A stretch of 64,000 nucleotides of DNA, taken from Streptomyces spinosus (lineage in GTDB: Bacteria; Actinomycetota; Actinomycetes; Streptomycetales; Streptomycetaceae). Both the position numbers and the translations under genes were made by a program. The notes under the pieces are model-generated. The model saw nothing but the letters and a program-made list of their open reading frames with translations, did not search any database and was not told the DNA's origin. Where the stretch lies: NCBI RefSeq assembly GCF_020400655.1, contig NZ_JAINRC010000014.1:237567-301566 (forward strand), read 5' to 3'. Below are positions 53,980 through 61,708 of the stretch, in pieces. Position 1 is the first letter of the stretch; each line of letters opens with the position of its first letter.

Positions 53980-54912
53980 ATGACGTCGATCGTGGCAGTC
54001 TCCAGCTGCCTTCCCGACACCATCCCGATCGCCCGGTTCCACCGCGAACTCGGGCTCACGGACGTGCAGTTGCGGCGCTACCAGCGCTTCTACGGGCTGT
54101 CGGACGTGTGCCGTGACCCGCAGGCCGACGAGACACGGCTGCTGCTGCGCGCGGTGGCCAAACTCGCCGAGCTGCGCGGGCAGGAGGAGCGGGTCAGGTA
54201 CGTGCTCCAGGCGCGCACCATGCCCGCCCCGCTGCCGTACCCGCTGACCTCGCTCGGCCCGGTCCAGGACGAACTGGGGCTGCGCCACGCCACCGCGTTC
54301 GTCGTCTCCCAGCACGCCTGCGCCTCCGGTCTGCTCGCCGTCGACCTGGCCGGCACCCTGCTCGCCGCCGACCCCGACCCGGACGCCCTCGCCCTCGTCC
54401 TGACCGGCGAGAAGGCCGGCACCGGCCACAACCAGTCCATCCCCGACGTCACCGTCATGGGCGAGGGCACCGCCGCGCTCCTGGTCAGCGCCGACCGTAC
54501 CGGGCGCAACCGGATGCTCGGCTACGCCGCCCGCACCCACAGCCGGTTCGGCACCGAGTTCATCATGGGCGCCGAGGCCGCCGCCGACTTCCAGGACCGT
54601 TACGGGCCCGGCCTGTGCGAGGTCGTCACCGCGGCCCTGGAAGAGGCCGGCTGCACCCTCGACGAACTGGCCCTCGTCCTTCCGCACAACGTCAACCGGC
54701 TGTCCTGGATCGGGGTGTGCCGCACCCTCGGGCTGCCGCTGGAGCGGGTCTTCCTCGACCTGGTGCCGCACACCGGGCACTGCTTCTGCGCCGATCCCTT
54801 CATCAACCTGCAGCGAGCCACCGAGGTCGGCCGGCTGCGCCCCGGCGACCGCTATCTGATGACCAGCGTCGGCCTGGGCGCGACCTTCGCCGCCATGGTC
54901 TTCGAGCACTGA
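53980..54912 (+). CDS. KASIII-like ketosynthase/acyltransferase with altered triad
   Basis: 310 residues from ATG 53980 (GAGGG at 53966-53970). Thiolase-fold motifs are clear: Cys114 in SQHACASGLLAVDLA, and His236 in LVLPHNVNRLSW where FabH has its PHQAN motif. The third residue, Asn in FabH (GNTSAAS), is His267 here (TGHCFCADPF). Loss of Asn weakens decarboxylative condensation and occurs in KASIII relatives that transfer acyl groups to O or N. It opens the biosynthetic cluster and sits before the aminoacyl-ACP genes, so it may use the 4-aminobutyryl-type thioester as donor. That is inference. Confidence 0.85.
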   Translation: MTSIVAVSSCLPDTIPIARFHRELGLTDVQLRRYQRFYGLSDVCRDPQADETRLLLRAVAKLAELRGQEERVRYVLQARTMPAPLPYPLTSLGPVQDELGLRHATAFVVSQHACASGLLAVDLAGTLLAADPDPDALALVLTGEKAGTGHNQSIPDVTVMGEGTAALLVSADRTGRNRMLGYAARTHSRFGTEFIMGAEAAADFQDRYGPGLCEVVTAALEEAGCTLDELALVLPHNVNRLSWIGVCRTLGLPLERVFLDLVPHTGHCFCADPFINLQRATEVGRLRPGDRYLMTSVGLGATFAAMVFEH

Positions 54913-54991
54913 GCCCGCGAGCCCGCGCCGAACCCGCTGCGCCCGCGCGGCCCCGCCGGACGGTGCGCCCCGAGAGATTCAAGAGGTCGAC

Positions 54992-56392
54992 ATGCCATCA
55001 CCGCCCCCCGGCTTCACCGGCCGGCTCAAGCGCGCCGTCACCGGCGACGCGGGCACCCCGCTGGTGTTCCTCGGCAACTTCGAGGTGGAGAACCAGTGGG
55101 CCCTCGGCGAGCCCGCCCTGCCCCGGGTCGCCGCGCACGCCGGCAGCGCCGTCGTCAACCGCATGGACGAGTTCGCGCTGCTGCTCGGCGGCAAGGACGA
55201 CCACGTGGTGCTGAAGACCGCCGTGGACGACGGCTACCGCGCCTACCTGGAGGGGCTCGGCCTCGCCCTGCCCACCGTGCACGTGGTCGCCGGACAGGAA
55301 CCCCGGCGCACGGTCAGCGAGGACGCCCTCGCCGACCCGGACCTGCTGCGCACCCTCACCGCGCTCGCCGCCGACGGCGCCCGGCTGACCGCCCACGGCG
55401 TCTCCACGGTGGAGGAGGAGCTGGCCGAGCGGACCGGGCTGCGGCTCGCTGCCCCGCCCGCCGACCGCTGCAAGCACGTCAACAGCAAGGTCTACAGCCG
55501 CCGGCTCGCCGACGAGCTGGGTATCCGCCAGGCCCGCGGCTGGGCCTGCGAGACGCCGAAGGAGCTGGCGGCGGCGGTCGCCGCGGCCGGCGACCTGCTC
55601 GCCGCCGGGCACCGGGTCGTGGTCAAGGACGCGTTCGGGGTGTCCGGCAAGGGCATCGTCGTGGTGGACAACGAGCGGACGCTGGCCCGGCTGCACCGCA
55701 TGGCCGCCGCCCAGGCCGAGCGCACCGCACGGGCCGCCGGCACGGCCGTACGCACCGCGCTGGTCATCGAGGAGTGGGTGGCCAAGCGGGCCGACCTGAA
55801 CTACCAGTTCACCGTGGGCCGCGACGGCGCTGTGCACTTCGACTTCGTCAAGGAACTGCTCACCGAGGGCGGGGTCCACAAGGGCCACCGCATGCCCGCG
55901 CGGCTCACCGGGGGACAGGTCGCGCAGATCCGCGACACGGCGCACCGGCTCGGCGAACGCCTCGCGGCGGACGGCTACTTCGGGGTCGTCGGCGTCGACG
56001 CGATGGTCGACCCGGACGACGGCCTCTACCCCGTGGTGGAGATCAACGCTCGGAACAACATGTCCACCTACCAGGCCGTGGTGCACGAGGTCCTGGCCGG
56101 GCCGGACGACGTCGCCGTCGCCCGCCACTTCACCGTGCGCCCGCGCCGCCCGCTGCCCTTCGCCGAGCTGCGCGAGCTGCTCGGACCGACGCTGCTCACC
56201 CGCTCCGGCGGACGCCCGCACGGCCTGTTCGTCAACAACTACGCCACGGTCAACGCCGCGGCCGCCGACGCCGGCGAGAACGGCTTCGAGGGACGGCTGT
56301 ACGGCGTCCTCCTCGCCTCCTCCGACACGGAGACCGAGGCCCTCGACACGGAGATCACCCGCCGCCTCGCGGCCCTGACGGAACGGAGCTGA
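54992..56392 (+). CDS. ATP-grasp ligase, BtrJ-like (amino acid to acyl carrier protein)
   Basis: 466 residues from ATG 54992 with AAGAGG upstream. The ATP-grasp fold shows VVVKDAFGVSGKGIVVV (phosphate-binding strand), LVIEEWV and the metal-binding PVVEINARNNMSTYQ. The N-terminal FLGNFEVENQW segment is conserved in a group of ligases next to ACP and decarboxylase genes. In butirosin synthesis BtrJ uses ATP to load glutamate on the ACP BtrI. The next two genes resemble BtrK and BtrI, which supports the same reaction here. Glutamate as substrate is inferred from this context only. Confidence 0.78.
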   Translation: MPSPPPGFTGRLKRAVTGDAGTPLVFLGNFEVENQWALGEPALPRVAAHAGSAVVNRMDEFALLLGGKDDHVVLKTAVDDGYRAYLEGLGLALPTVHVVAGQEPRRTVSEDALADPDLLRTLTALAADGARLTAHGVSTVEEELAERTGLRLAAPPADRCKHVNSKVYSRRLADELGIRQARGWACETPKELAAAVAAAGDLLAAGHRVVVKDAFGVSGKGIVVVDNERTLARLHRMAAAQAERTARAAGTAVRTALVIEEWVAKRADLNYQFTVGRDGAVHFDFVKELLTEGGVHKGHRMPARLTGGQVAQIRDTAHRLGERLAADGYFGVVGVDAMVDPDDGLYPVVEINARNNMSTYQAVVHEVLAGPDDVAVARHFTVRPRRPLPFAELRELLGPTLLTRSGGRPHGLFVNNYATVNAAAADAGENGFEGRLYGVLLASSDTETEALDTEITRRLAALTERS

Positions 56393-56394
56393 CC

Positions 56395-57678
56395 ATGAGC
56401 GAGGTCTTCGAGGTGCAGGGCCTGAGCGTCAGCCGGCTCGCCGAGGAGTTCGGCACCCCGCTGTACGTGTACGACGGCGCGGAACTCACCGGCCGCTTCC
56501 GGGACCTGCGCGAGCGCCTGCACCCCGCCCTGGAGGTCTTCTACTCCCTGAAGGCCAACCCCAACGTCTCCGTGTGCGCCCTGCTGCACCGCAGCGGCGC
56601 CCGCGCCGAGGTGTCCTCGCTGACCGAGCTGGTCACCGCCCGGCGCGCCGGGGTGGCCCCGCACGACATCATCTTCCTCGGCCCCGGCAAGAGCGCCGCC
56701 GAACTGGCCGCCTGCCTGGACGCGGACATCCACGCCATCGTCTGCGAGAACCTGGACGAACTCGCGCTCATCGACCGGGCCGCCCGCGAGCGGGGCGTCA
56801 CCGCGCGGGTGATGCTGCGCGTCAACCCGGCCTTCTCCGTCAAGGGCTCCGGCCTGACGATGGGCGGCAAGCCCCGTCAGTTCGGCATGGACGAGGAGCA
56901 GCTGCTCGCCGCCGGACCCGGTCTCGCCGGCCGGTACGGTGCCGTACGCCTCGTCGGCGTCCAGGCGTACCTGGGCACGCGCATCCTCGGCGAGGACATC
57001 GTCGTGGACAACACCCGGCGCATCCTCGAACTCGCCGAGCGGCTCGCGGAGCGGATCGGCTTCCCGCTTCAGACCGTCGACGTGGGCGGCGGCCTCGGCA
57101 TCGCCTACTTCGACAACGAGAAGGACCTGGACGTCGCCGAGCTGACCACCCGGCTCAACCCGGTCGTGGAGGCGTTCCACGCCCGGCACCCCGGCACCCG
57201 CATGATCATGGAGCTGGGCCGGTTCCTGGTCGCCGCGTCCGGCACCTACGTCACCCGGGTCCGCTACACGAAGACCTCGATGGGCGAGAACTTCGCCGTC
57301 ACCGACGGCGGCACCAACCACCACATGGCGGCGGTCGGCATCGGCTCGTACGTCAAGCGCAACTTCCCGATGGCCGCGCTGGAACGCCTCGACGAGCAGC
57401 CCACCGAACCGTGGAACATCACCGGGCCGCTGTGCACCCCGAACGACGTCATCGGCAAGAAGGTGCCCATGCCGCCGCTGCGCGCCGGCGACCTGGTCGG
57501 CGTGCAGCGCTCCGGCGCCTACGGCCCGACCGCCTCGCCGGTGCACTTCCTCAGCCACGGCTACCCGGCCGAGGTCCTCGTCCTGGACGGCACCGCCCAC
57601 CTCATCCGGGAACGCGACGACAGCGAGGCGATGCTCGCCCGCCAGCGGCTCTACGACGCCGGTCCCGGCGCCCGCTGA
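56395..57678 (+). CDS. PLP-dependent decarboxylase, BtrK-like (fold type III)
   Basis: 427 residues from ATG 56395, two bases after the preceding stop. The alanine-racemase-like barrel carries the PLP Lys53 in FYSLKANPN, the phosphate-binding VGGGLGIAYF, and the C-terminal catalytic Cys347 in ITGPLCTPNDVIGKK, with SGAYGPTASPVHFLSH near the end. MGGKPRQFGMDE and the GPLCTP and SPVHFL segments closely match what I recall of BtrK, which decarboxylates gamma-glutamyl-S-ACP to GABA-S-ACP. It is unlikely to be LysA, since that gene lies elsewhere and this one is embedded between the ligase and ACP genes. Confidence 0.82.
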   Translation: MSEVFEVQGLSVSRLAEEFGTPLYVYDGAELTGRFRDLRERLHPALEVFYSLKANPNVSVCALLHRSGARAEVSSLTELVTARRAGVAPHDIIFLGPGKSAAELAACLDADIHAIVCENLDELALIDRAARERGVTARVMLRVNPAFSVKGSGLTMGGKPRQFGMDEEQLLAAGPGLAGRYGAVRLVGVQAYLGTRILGEDIVVDNTRRILELAERLAERIGFPLQTVDVGGGLGIAYFDNEKDLDVAELTTRLNPVVEAFHARHPGTRMIMELGRFLVAASGTYVTRVRYTKTSMGENFAVTDGGTNHHMAAVGIGSYVKRNFPMAALERLDEQPTEPWNITGPLCTPNDVIGKKVPMPPLRAGDLVGVQRSGAYGPTASPVHFLSHGYPAEVLVLDGTAHLIRERDDSEAMLARQRLYDAGPGAR

Positions 57679-57705
57679 ACCGCCCACCACCACAAGGAGA
57701 ACGAC

Positions 57706-57975
57706 ATGACCGAGAACACCCTCACCGAGCGTGGCCGCTACCTGGACGCCGTCCGGCAGGGCCTGACCGAGGTGCTGAACAAGGACGTCACCGGCGCCGA
57801 GGAGGGCGTCCGGCTCTTCGACGAGCTGGGCCTGGACTCCAGCAGCGCGCTCGAACTGCTCATCACCATCGAGGAGATCCTCGACGTGCAGTTCGACGCC
57901 GAGGAACTGGAGATGACGCACTTCGAGACGGTCGGTTCGCTCGCCGACTTCGTGGCGGCGGAAGCGGGCGCCTGA
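57706..57975 (+). CDS. Acyl carrier protein, BtrI-like
   Basis: 89 residues from ATG 57706 with AAGGAG upstream. Four-helix ACP with the phosphopantetheine Ser45 in ELGLDSSSALEL. It ends two bases before the next ATG, so translation is probably coupled. It should be activated by the Sfp-type transferase encoded later in the cluster and carry the aminoacyl group handled by the ligase and decarboxylase. Confidence 0.9.
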   Translation: MTENTLTERGRYLDAVRQGLTEVLNKDVTGAEEGVRLFDELGLDSSSALELLITIEEILDVQFDAEELEMTHFETVGSLADFVAAEAGA

Positions 57976-57977
57976 GC

Positions 57978-58877
57978 ATGTTCCGTGCGACCGCGCCGGT
58001 CCGGCCCGCGACCGCGCCGGTCCGGCCCGCGGCCTCGGCGACCGGCGCCGTGGGCGGCGTGCCGCGGCTGCTGCGGGCCGGCCGGTACGCGCCGGCCGGC
58101 CCCGGCGCCCCGTACGTGCCGGACGCCGGCCGGGAGAGGTTCTTCCGGCAGCTCGGTGCCCCGCACGGGGTGCCCTTCGACCGCGCCGGGTTCGCCGCCG
58201 CGCCCCGCCGCACCTCCGTTGAACTGGCCCGGGGCGCGCTCGCCGGGCTGGGGCCGCTCACCGCGGAGGAGGCGCCCGAGGTGGCCGTGGTGGCCTCGGC
58301 CGCCCCGGACTTCGAGCACGCCGAGCTGGTCGGGTCCTGTGTCCAGGGCATGCTGCCCGGCGAGCCGCTGACGTTCGGCGTGTCCGACCAGGGCATGCTG
58401 GCTCCCTTCAGCGCGCTGCGGGTGGCGCTGGAGTACGCCCGGCGCCTCGGCTCGCGGCGGCTGCTGGTGCTGGCCGTCGACCAGAGCAGCCAGCCGTTCG
58501 CCGTGCCGGCGGACCATCCGGCGGCCGTCCGTGCGGACGTGGCGGTGGCGCTGCTGTTCGAGTGGGGCGGCGGCGCGGACCCGGTGCACGGCGCGGGACA
58601 GCGGCCCTGGCTGGCGCCCGGGCCCGCGGTGCCGTGGGACGCGGCGCTGCCGCTGGTGGCGGGCGCCGGGGTGCGCACCGCCGTGCCCGGAGTGTGGCCC
58701 TGGGCGACCTGGGCCGGCACCGGGCAGCCGGCCACGGCGGTGTGGTCGGCGCTGGCCGGCCTCGCGGGCGGCGGCCCGGCCCGGGTGGTCGTGGCCGAGC
58801 ACGATCCGCAACGCGCGGTGCTGGCGCACTGCACGCTCGACCTCGGGACGCCGGGGCGGGGGACGACGGGGGAGTGA
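57978..58877 (+). CDS. Ketosynthase-like protein with Gln in place of active-site Cys
   Basis: 299 residues from ATG 57978. A degenerate thiolase-fold protein: the beta-strand and helix around the nucleophile read TFGVSDQGMLAPFSALRVALEYAR, with Gln138 where Cys should be, followed by LLVLAVDQSSQPF. Clear His/Asn or His/His partners are missing. A Cys-to-Gln change is the mark of chain-length factors and KS-Q decarboxylases, so it may be a non-condensing partner of the KASIII-like enzyme at 53980. The first 25 residues are an APVRPA repeat. Identity as a ketosynthase relative is moderately sure. Confidence 0.65.
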   Translation: MFRATAPVRPATAPVRPAASATGAVGGVPRLLRAGRYAPAGPGAPYVPDAGRERFFRQLGAPHGVPFDRAGFAAAPRRTSVELARGALAGLGPLTAEEAPEVAVVASAAPDFEHAELVGSCVQGMLPGEPLTFGVSDQGMLAPFSALRVALEYARRLGSRRLLVLAVDQSSQPFAVPADHPAAVRADVAVALLFEWGGGADPVHGAGQRPWLAPGPAVPWDAALPLVAGAGVRTAVPGVWPWATWAGTGQPATAVWSALAGLAGGGPARVVVAEHDPQRAVLAHCTLDLGTPGRGTTGE

Positions 58878-58884
58878 GACGACG

Positions 58885-59610
58885 ATGACGGTTCCGCCCG
58901 AGGTGCGGGAGCACGGCGAGCAGGCCCGGACGAGCGCGCGCACGGACGGCCTGGTCCCCGCGCTCACCTTGCTGGTCCGCGCCCTTTCCCCGAAGGTGCC
59001 GCCCCGGGGCCCGCGCGGCCACGCGGTGCTGCCGAGGGAACTCCTGGAGGAGTTCGCGGCGGAGGAGGCGGCGGCGCGGGAGGAGTCGCCGCAGGCGCCG
59101 GGCTCCACCGGGACGAAGGGCGTCGAGGACGCGGAGCCGCTCCCGGGGCTCGCCGTGCTGCGGCCCGTGCCCGGAGAGCCGGCCGAGGCCGTCCCGCCCG
59201 CCTGGGGATGGGCCCTGGCCTGGCTGCGGCTCGGCATGTCCGAGCGGCTGCGGGACGCCTGCCTGGCCCACCTGGCGGCCCGGCAGAGCGAGGGCACCTC
59301 GCTGCTGATGCAGCAGATGGTGAAGGGCACGCTCGCCGACGTCCTGCTGGAACACCTGGAGATCGAGGGCGTCCTCGACGACCTCGCCACCGGCCGGACC
59401 GGGCCCCTCGGCCCGCTGCGGCCCGCCGACGGCGAGCGGCACCTCGCCGGACTCCAGGAGCAGATCACCCGCGTCGACCGGGCGCTGCTGCGGCTGCTCG
59501 GCGCCCACGGCTACACCGCCGAGGGCCCCGGTGCCGCCGCCCACGCCTCCGAACTGCTCGCCGACGCCTACGGCACGGCCGGCCCCGGCACCGCACGGGA
59601 GGGCGCGTGA
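58885..59610 (+). CDS. Helical protein, possible acyl-CoA dehydrogenase C-domain relative
   Basis: 241 residues from ATG 58885. I do not recognise a named family. The second half (WGWALAWLRLGMSERLRDACLAHLAARQ, then LLMQQMVKGTLADVLLEHLEIEGVLDDL) has the spacing of the four-helix C-terminal domain of acyl-CoA dehydrogenases, but the flavin-binding middle is absent. Its stop overlaps the GTG of the true dehydrogenase gene by four bases, so the two proteins may form a hetero-oligomer. This reading rests on pattern alone. Confidence 0.6.
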   Translation: MTVPPEVREHGEQARTSARTDGLVPALTLLVRALSPKVPPRGPRGHAVLPRELLEEFAAEEAAAREESPQAPGSTGTKGVEDAEPLPGLAVLRPVPGEPAEAVPPAWGWALAWLRLGMSERLRDACLAHLAARQSEGTSLLMQQMVKGTLADVLLEHLEIEGVLDDLATGRTGPLGPLRPADGERHLAGLQEQITRVDRALLRLLGAHGYTAEGPGAAAHASELLADAYGTAGPGTAREGA

Positions 59611-60782
59611 TCAGCCTGCCCGCCTCGCTGGCCACGGCACACCGCGAGGTGAGCCGCTGGGCCGACGACCTCCGGCAGGGCGCCCTGGAGCTGGACCGGG
59701 ACCCGGACGCCATCCACCGCCACCTGGACCTGCCCGCCGTACGGTTCCTCGCCGGTCACCAGGTGCCGGCCGACTGGGACCGGGAGAGCGCGGCCCCCGG
59801 CAGCGGGCCCGCGCACGGGCTGGCCACCCTGGAACGGGTGCTGGTGAGCGAGGAACTCGCCCGCGGCGACGCCGGGATGATGCTGGCGTCACCGGGCGCG
59901 TCGATGTGCGGGGTGCTGCTCGGCGTGCTCGGTTCCCCCGAGCAGCGCGCCTGGGTCCACGGCCGGCTCGCCGAGCGGCCCCGCTGGACCTGCTTCGCGC
60001 TGACCGAGCCCGAACGCGGCTCGGCCATCGGGGAGATGACGAGCACCCTCACCCCGGTGGGCGACGGCTCCTACGTGCTGGACGGCGAGAAGCGCTACGT
60101 CGGCAACGCCGCCCGCGCCGACCTGGGCGCCGTCTTCGCCCGGGTCGCGGGCACCGAACGGCTGGGCGTGCTCGCGGTGCTGGTCGACACCTCCGACCCC
60201 GGCTTCCACGCCGAGCCGCTGCCCACGGTGGGGCTGCGCGGCGCCCAGCTCACCCGGATACGGCTCGACGGGGTGCGGGTGCCGGCCGAGCGGGTGCTGG
60301 GCGCGCACCTGCCGCCGACCCGGCGCGGCATGTGGAGCATCGTGTCCGTCTTCAACCGGCTCCGGCCGAGCGTCGCCGCCATCGCCCTGGGCATCGCGCG
60401 CGCCGCCCACGACTACGTCGGCGAGCACCGGCTGCTGTTGCGCGGCCCGGAGCGGGAGGCGTACGAGGAGCTGGGCCGGCGGATCGACGCGGCCCGGTCG
60501 CTGACCTACCGGGCGGCCCTCGCGGTGGACCACCGGCCGTCCGCCGGGCATCTGGCGTCGGCGGCGAAGGCCAGGGCCTGCGAGGTCGCCGAGGAGGTGA
60601 CGCTGCGCGCCCTGGGCTTCTTCGGTCCCGGTGCGCGCATCGACCACCCGCTGCTCGACAAGTGGGCCCGGGACGCGCGGGGCGTGGAGTTCATGGAAGG
60701 CACCCGGAACATCCAGAGACTCAACCTTTTCCAGGGCCTCCACACCGGAAAGGCGGGCCGGAACCGACCATGCCGGAACTGA
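59607..60782 (+). CDS. Acyl-CoA dehydrogenase-family flavoenzyme
   Basis: 391 residues, family length, from GTG 59607 overlapping the previous stop. The N-terminal helical domain, beta-domain FAD motifs (CFALTEPERGSAIGEM) and the C-terminal helices are all present. Glu364 in FMEGTRNIQRLN stands at the catalytic-base position. In aminoacyl-ACP pathways such enzymes desaturate carrier-bound substrates rather than CoA esters, so the ACP-bound product of the BtrK-like enzyme is a plausible substrate. The C-terminus overlaps the next gene by 13 bases. Confidence 0.88.
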   Translation: MISLPASLATAHREVSRWADDLRQGALELDRDPDAIHRHLDLPAVRFLAGHQVPADWDRESAAPGSGPAHGLATLERVLVSEELARGDAGMMLASPGASMCGVLLGVLGSPEQRAWVHGRLAERPRWTCFALTEPERGSAIGEMTSTLTPVGDGSYVLDGEKRYVGNAARADLGAVFARVAGTERLGVLAVLVDTSDPGFHAEPLPTVGLRGAQLTRIRLDGVRVPAERVLGAHLPPTRRGMWSIVSVFNRLRPSVAAIALGIARAAHDYVGEHRLLLRGPEREAYEELGRRIDAARSLTYRAALAVDHRPSAGHLASAAKARACEVAEEVTLRALGFFGPGARIDHPLLDKWARDARGVEFMEGTRNIQRLNLFQGLHTGKAGRNRPCRN

Positions 60783-61546
60783 GGAATCCGGAACCGGCCG
60801 GGGTCACACCGGTGCCCGCGTCCGATGCCGACGAGGTGGAGATCTGGCGCATTGCGCTGGACTCCTGGCCGGATACGGAAGGATATCCGCCGGAACTCGA
60901 GGACGTCCTGGACGACGCCGAGAGGGAACGCGCGCGACGGGGCACGGAACCGGGAATGCGGCGGCGTTTCGTCATCGCGCACGCCGCCCTGCGGATCATC
61001 CTCGGGCAACGGCTGGGCCGGGCCCCGGAATCGGTGCGCCTCACGCGGGGCCGCTGGGGGAAACCGCGGCTCGCACAGGGCGACGGACCGCACTTCAGCC
61101 TGTCCCACTCCGGTGAACTGGCCCTGCTCGCCCTCGCCCCGCGGCCGGTGGGCGTCGACGTGGAACGGCCGCGTGCCGGACTGGACCCGGCGCGCCTGGC
61201 CGAGCGGTTCTTCCCGGCCGAGGAGAGCGCCTGGGTGGCACGCGACGGCCGGCGTGCCTTCACCCGGTTGTGGACGAGGAAGGAGGCGTGCGTCAAAGCG
61301 GCCGGCGGACGGCTCGCCCAGGGACTGGCGCTGCCCGTGGGGCGGTTCTCCGGGCAGGCCGCCGTCCGCGATCCCACGGGAGGACTTCCCGGGTCCTGGC
61401 GCGTGCAGGACGTACCGCTTCCCGGTACGTATGCGGGGGCCGTCGCCCTGCTCGGCGACGGTCCCTTTTCCGTGTCACTCCGGATGTGGTATCACATCCC
61501 GCCAGAACAAACCGGCTCCGTGTGGAACACGCTGGGTGTCAAGTAG
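60770..61546 (+). CDS. 4'-Phosphopantetheinyl transferase, Sfp type
   Basis: 258 residues from ATG 60770. The two signature motifs are present: GVDVERP (magnesium ligands Asp and Glu) and FTRLWTRKEACVKA. HFSLSHSGELALLA forms the CoA-binding segment. It transfers phosphopantetheine from CoA to the conserved Ser of carrier proteins, here most simply Ser45 of the ACP at 57706. Its presence shows the cluster is self-sufficient for carrier activation. The coding DNA is less GC-rich at both ends than its neighbours. Confidence 0.93.
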   Translation: MPELRNPEPAGVTPVPASDADEVEIWRIALDSWPDTEGYPPELEDVLDDAERERARRGTEPGMRRRFVIAHAALRIILGQRLGRAPESVRLTRGRWGKPRLAQGDGPHFSLSHSGELALLALAPRPVGVDVERPRAGLDPARLAERFFPAEESAWVARDGRRAFTRLWTRKEACVKAAGGRLAQGLALPVGRFSGQAAVRDPTGGLPGSWRVQDVPLPGTYAGAVALLGDGPFSVSLRMWYHIPPEQTGSVWNTLGVK

Positions 61547-61708
61547 AAGAAACTCCCCCCACATCGGAGTACTTGTACCCGTGATCGCGCTCCGTGCCCT
61601 CACTAGTTTTCTGTTCGCGAGGAGTGCGCCGATCTACCGGCCGGGTGCCGAAACCCCCGGCCCGTTTCCCGTGATCCGGGTATTTCATTCCAGGAGGGGA
61701 GAACAGAC
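61547..61708. other. Intergenic region before the exporter gene
   Basis: These 162 bases are notably AT-richer than the flanks. TAGTTT near 61605 could be a -10, but no -35 fits. No open frame or hairpin of note apart from a short CCGGGT/ACCCCCGG pairing. Confidence 0.3.

Noticed and set aside
56395..57678. Diaminopimelate decarboxylase LysA
   Set aside because: Context between a ligase and an ACP gene and the BtrK-type GPLCTP and SPVHFL surroundings argue for an ACP-bound substrate.
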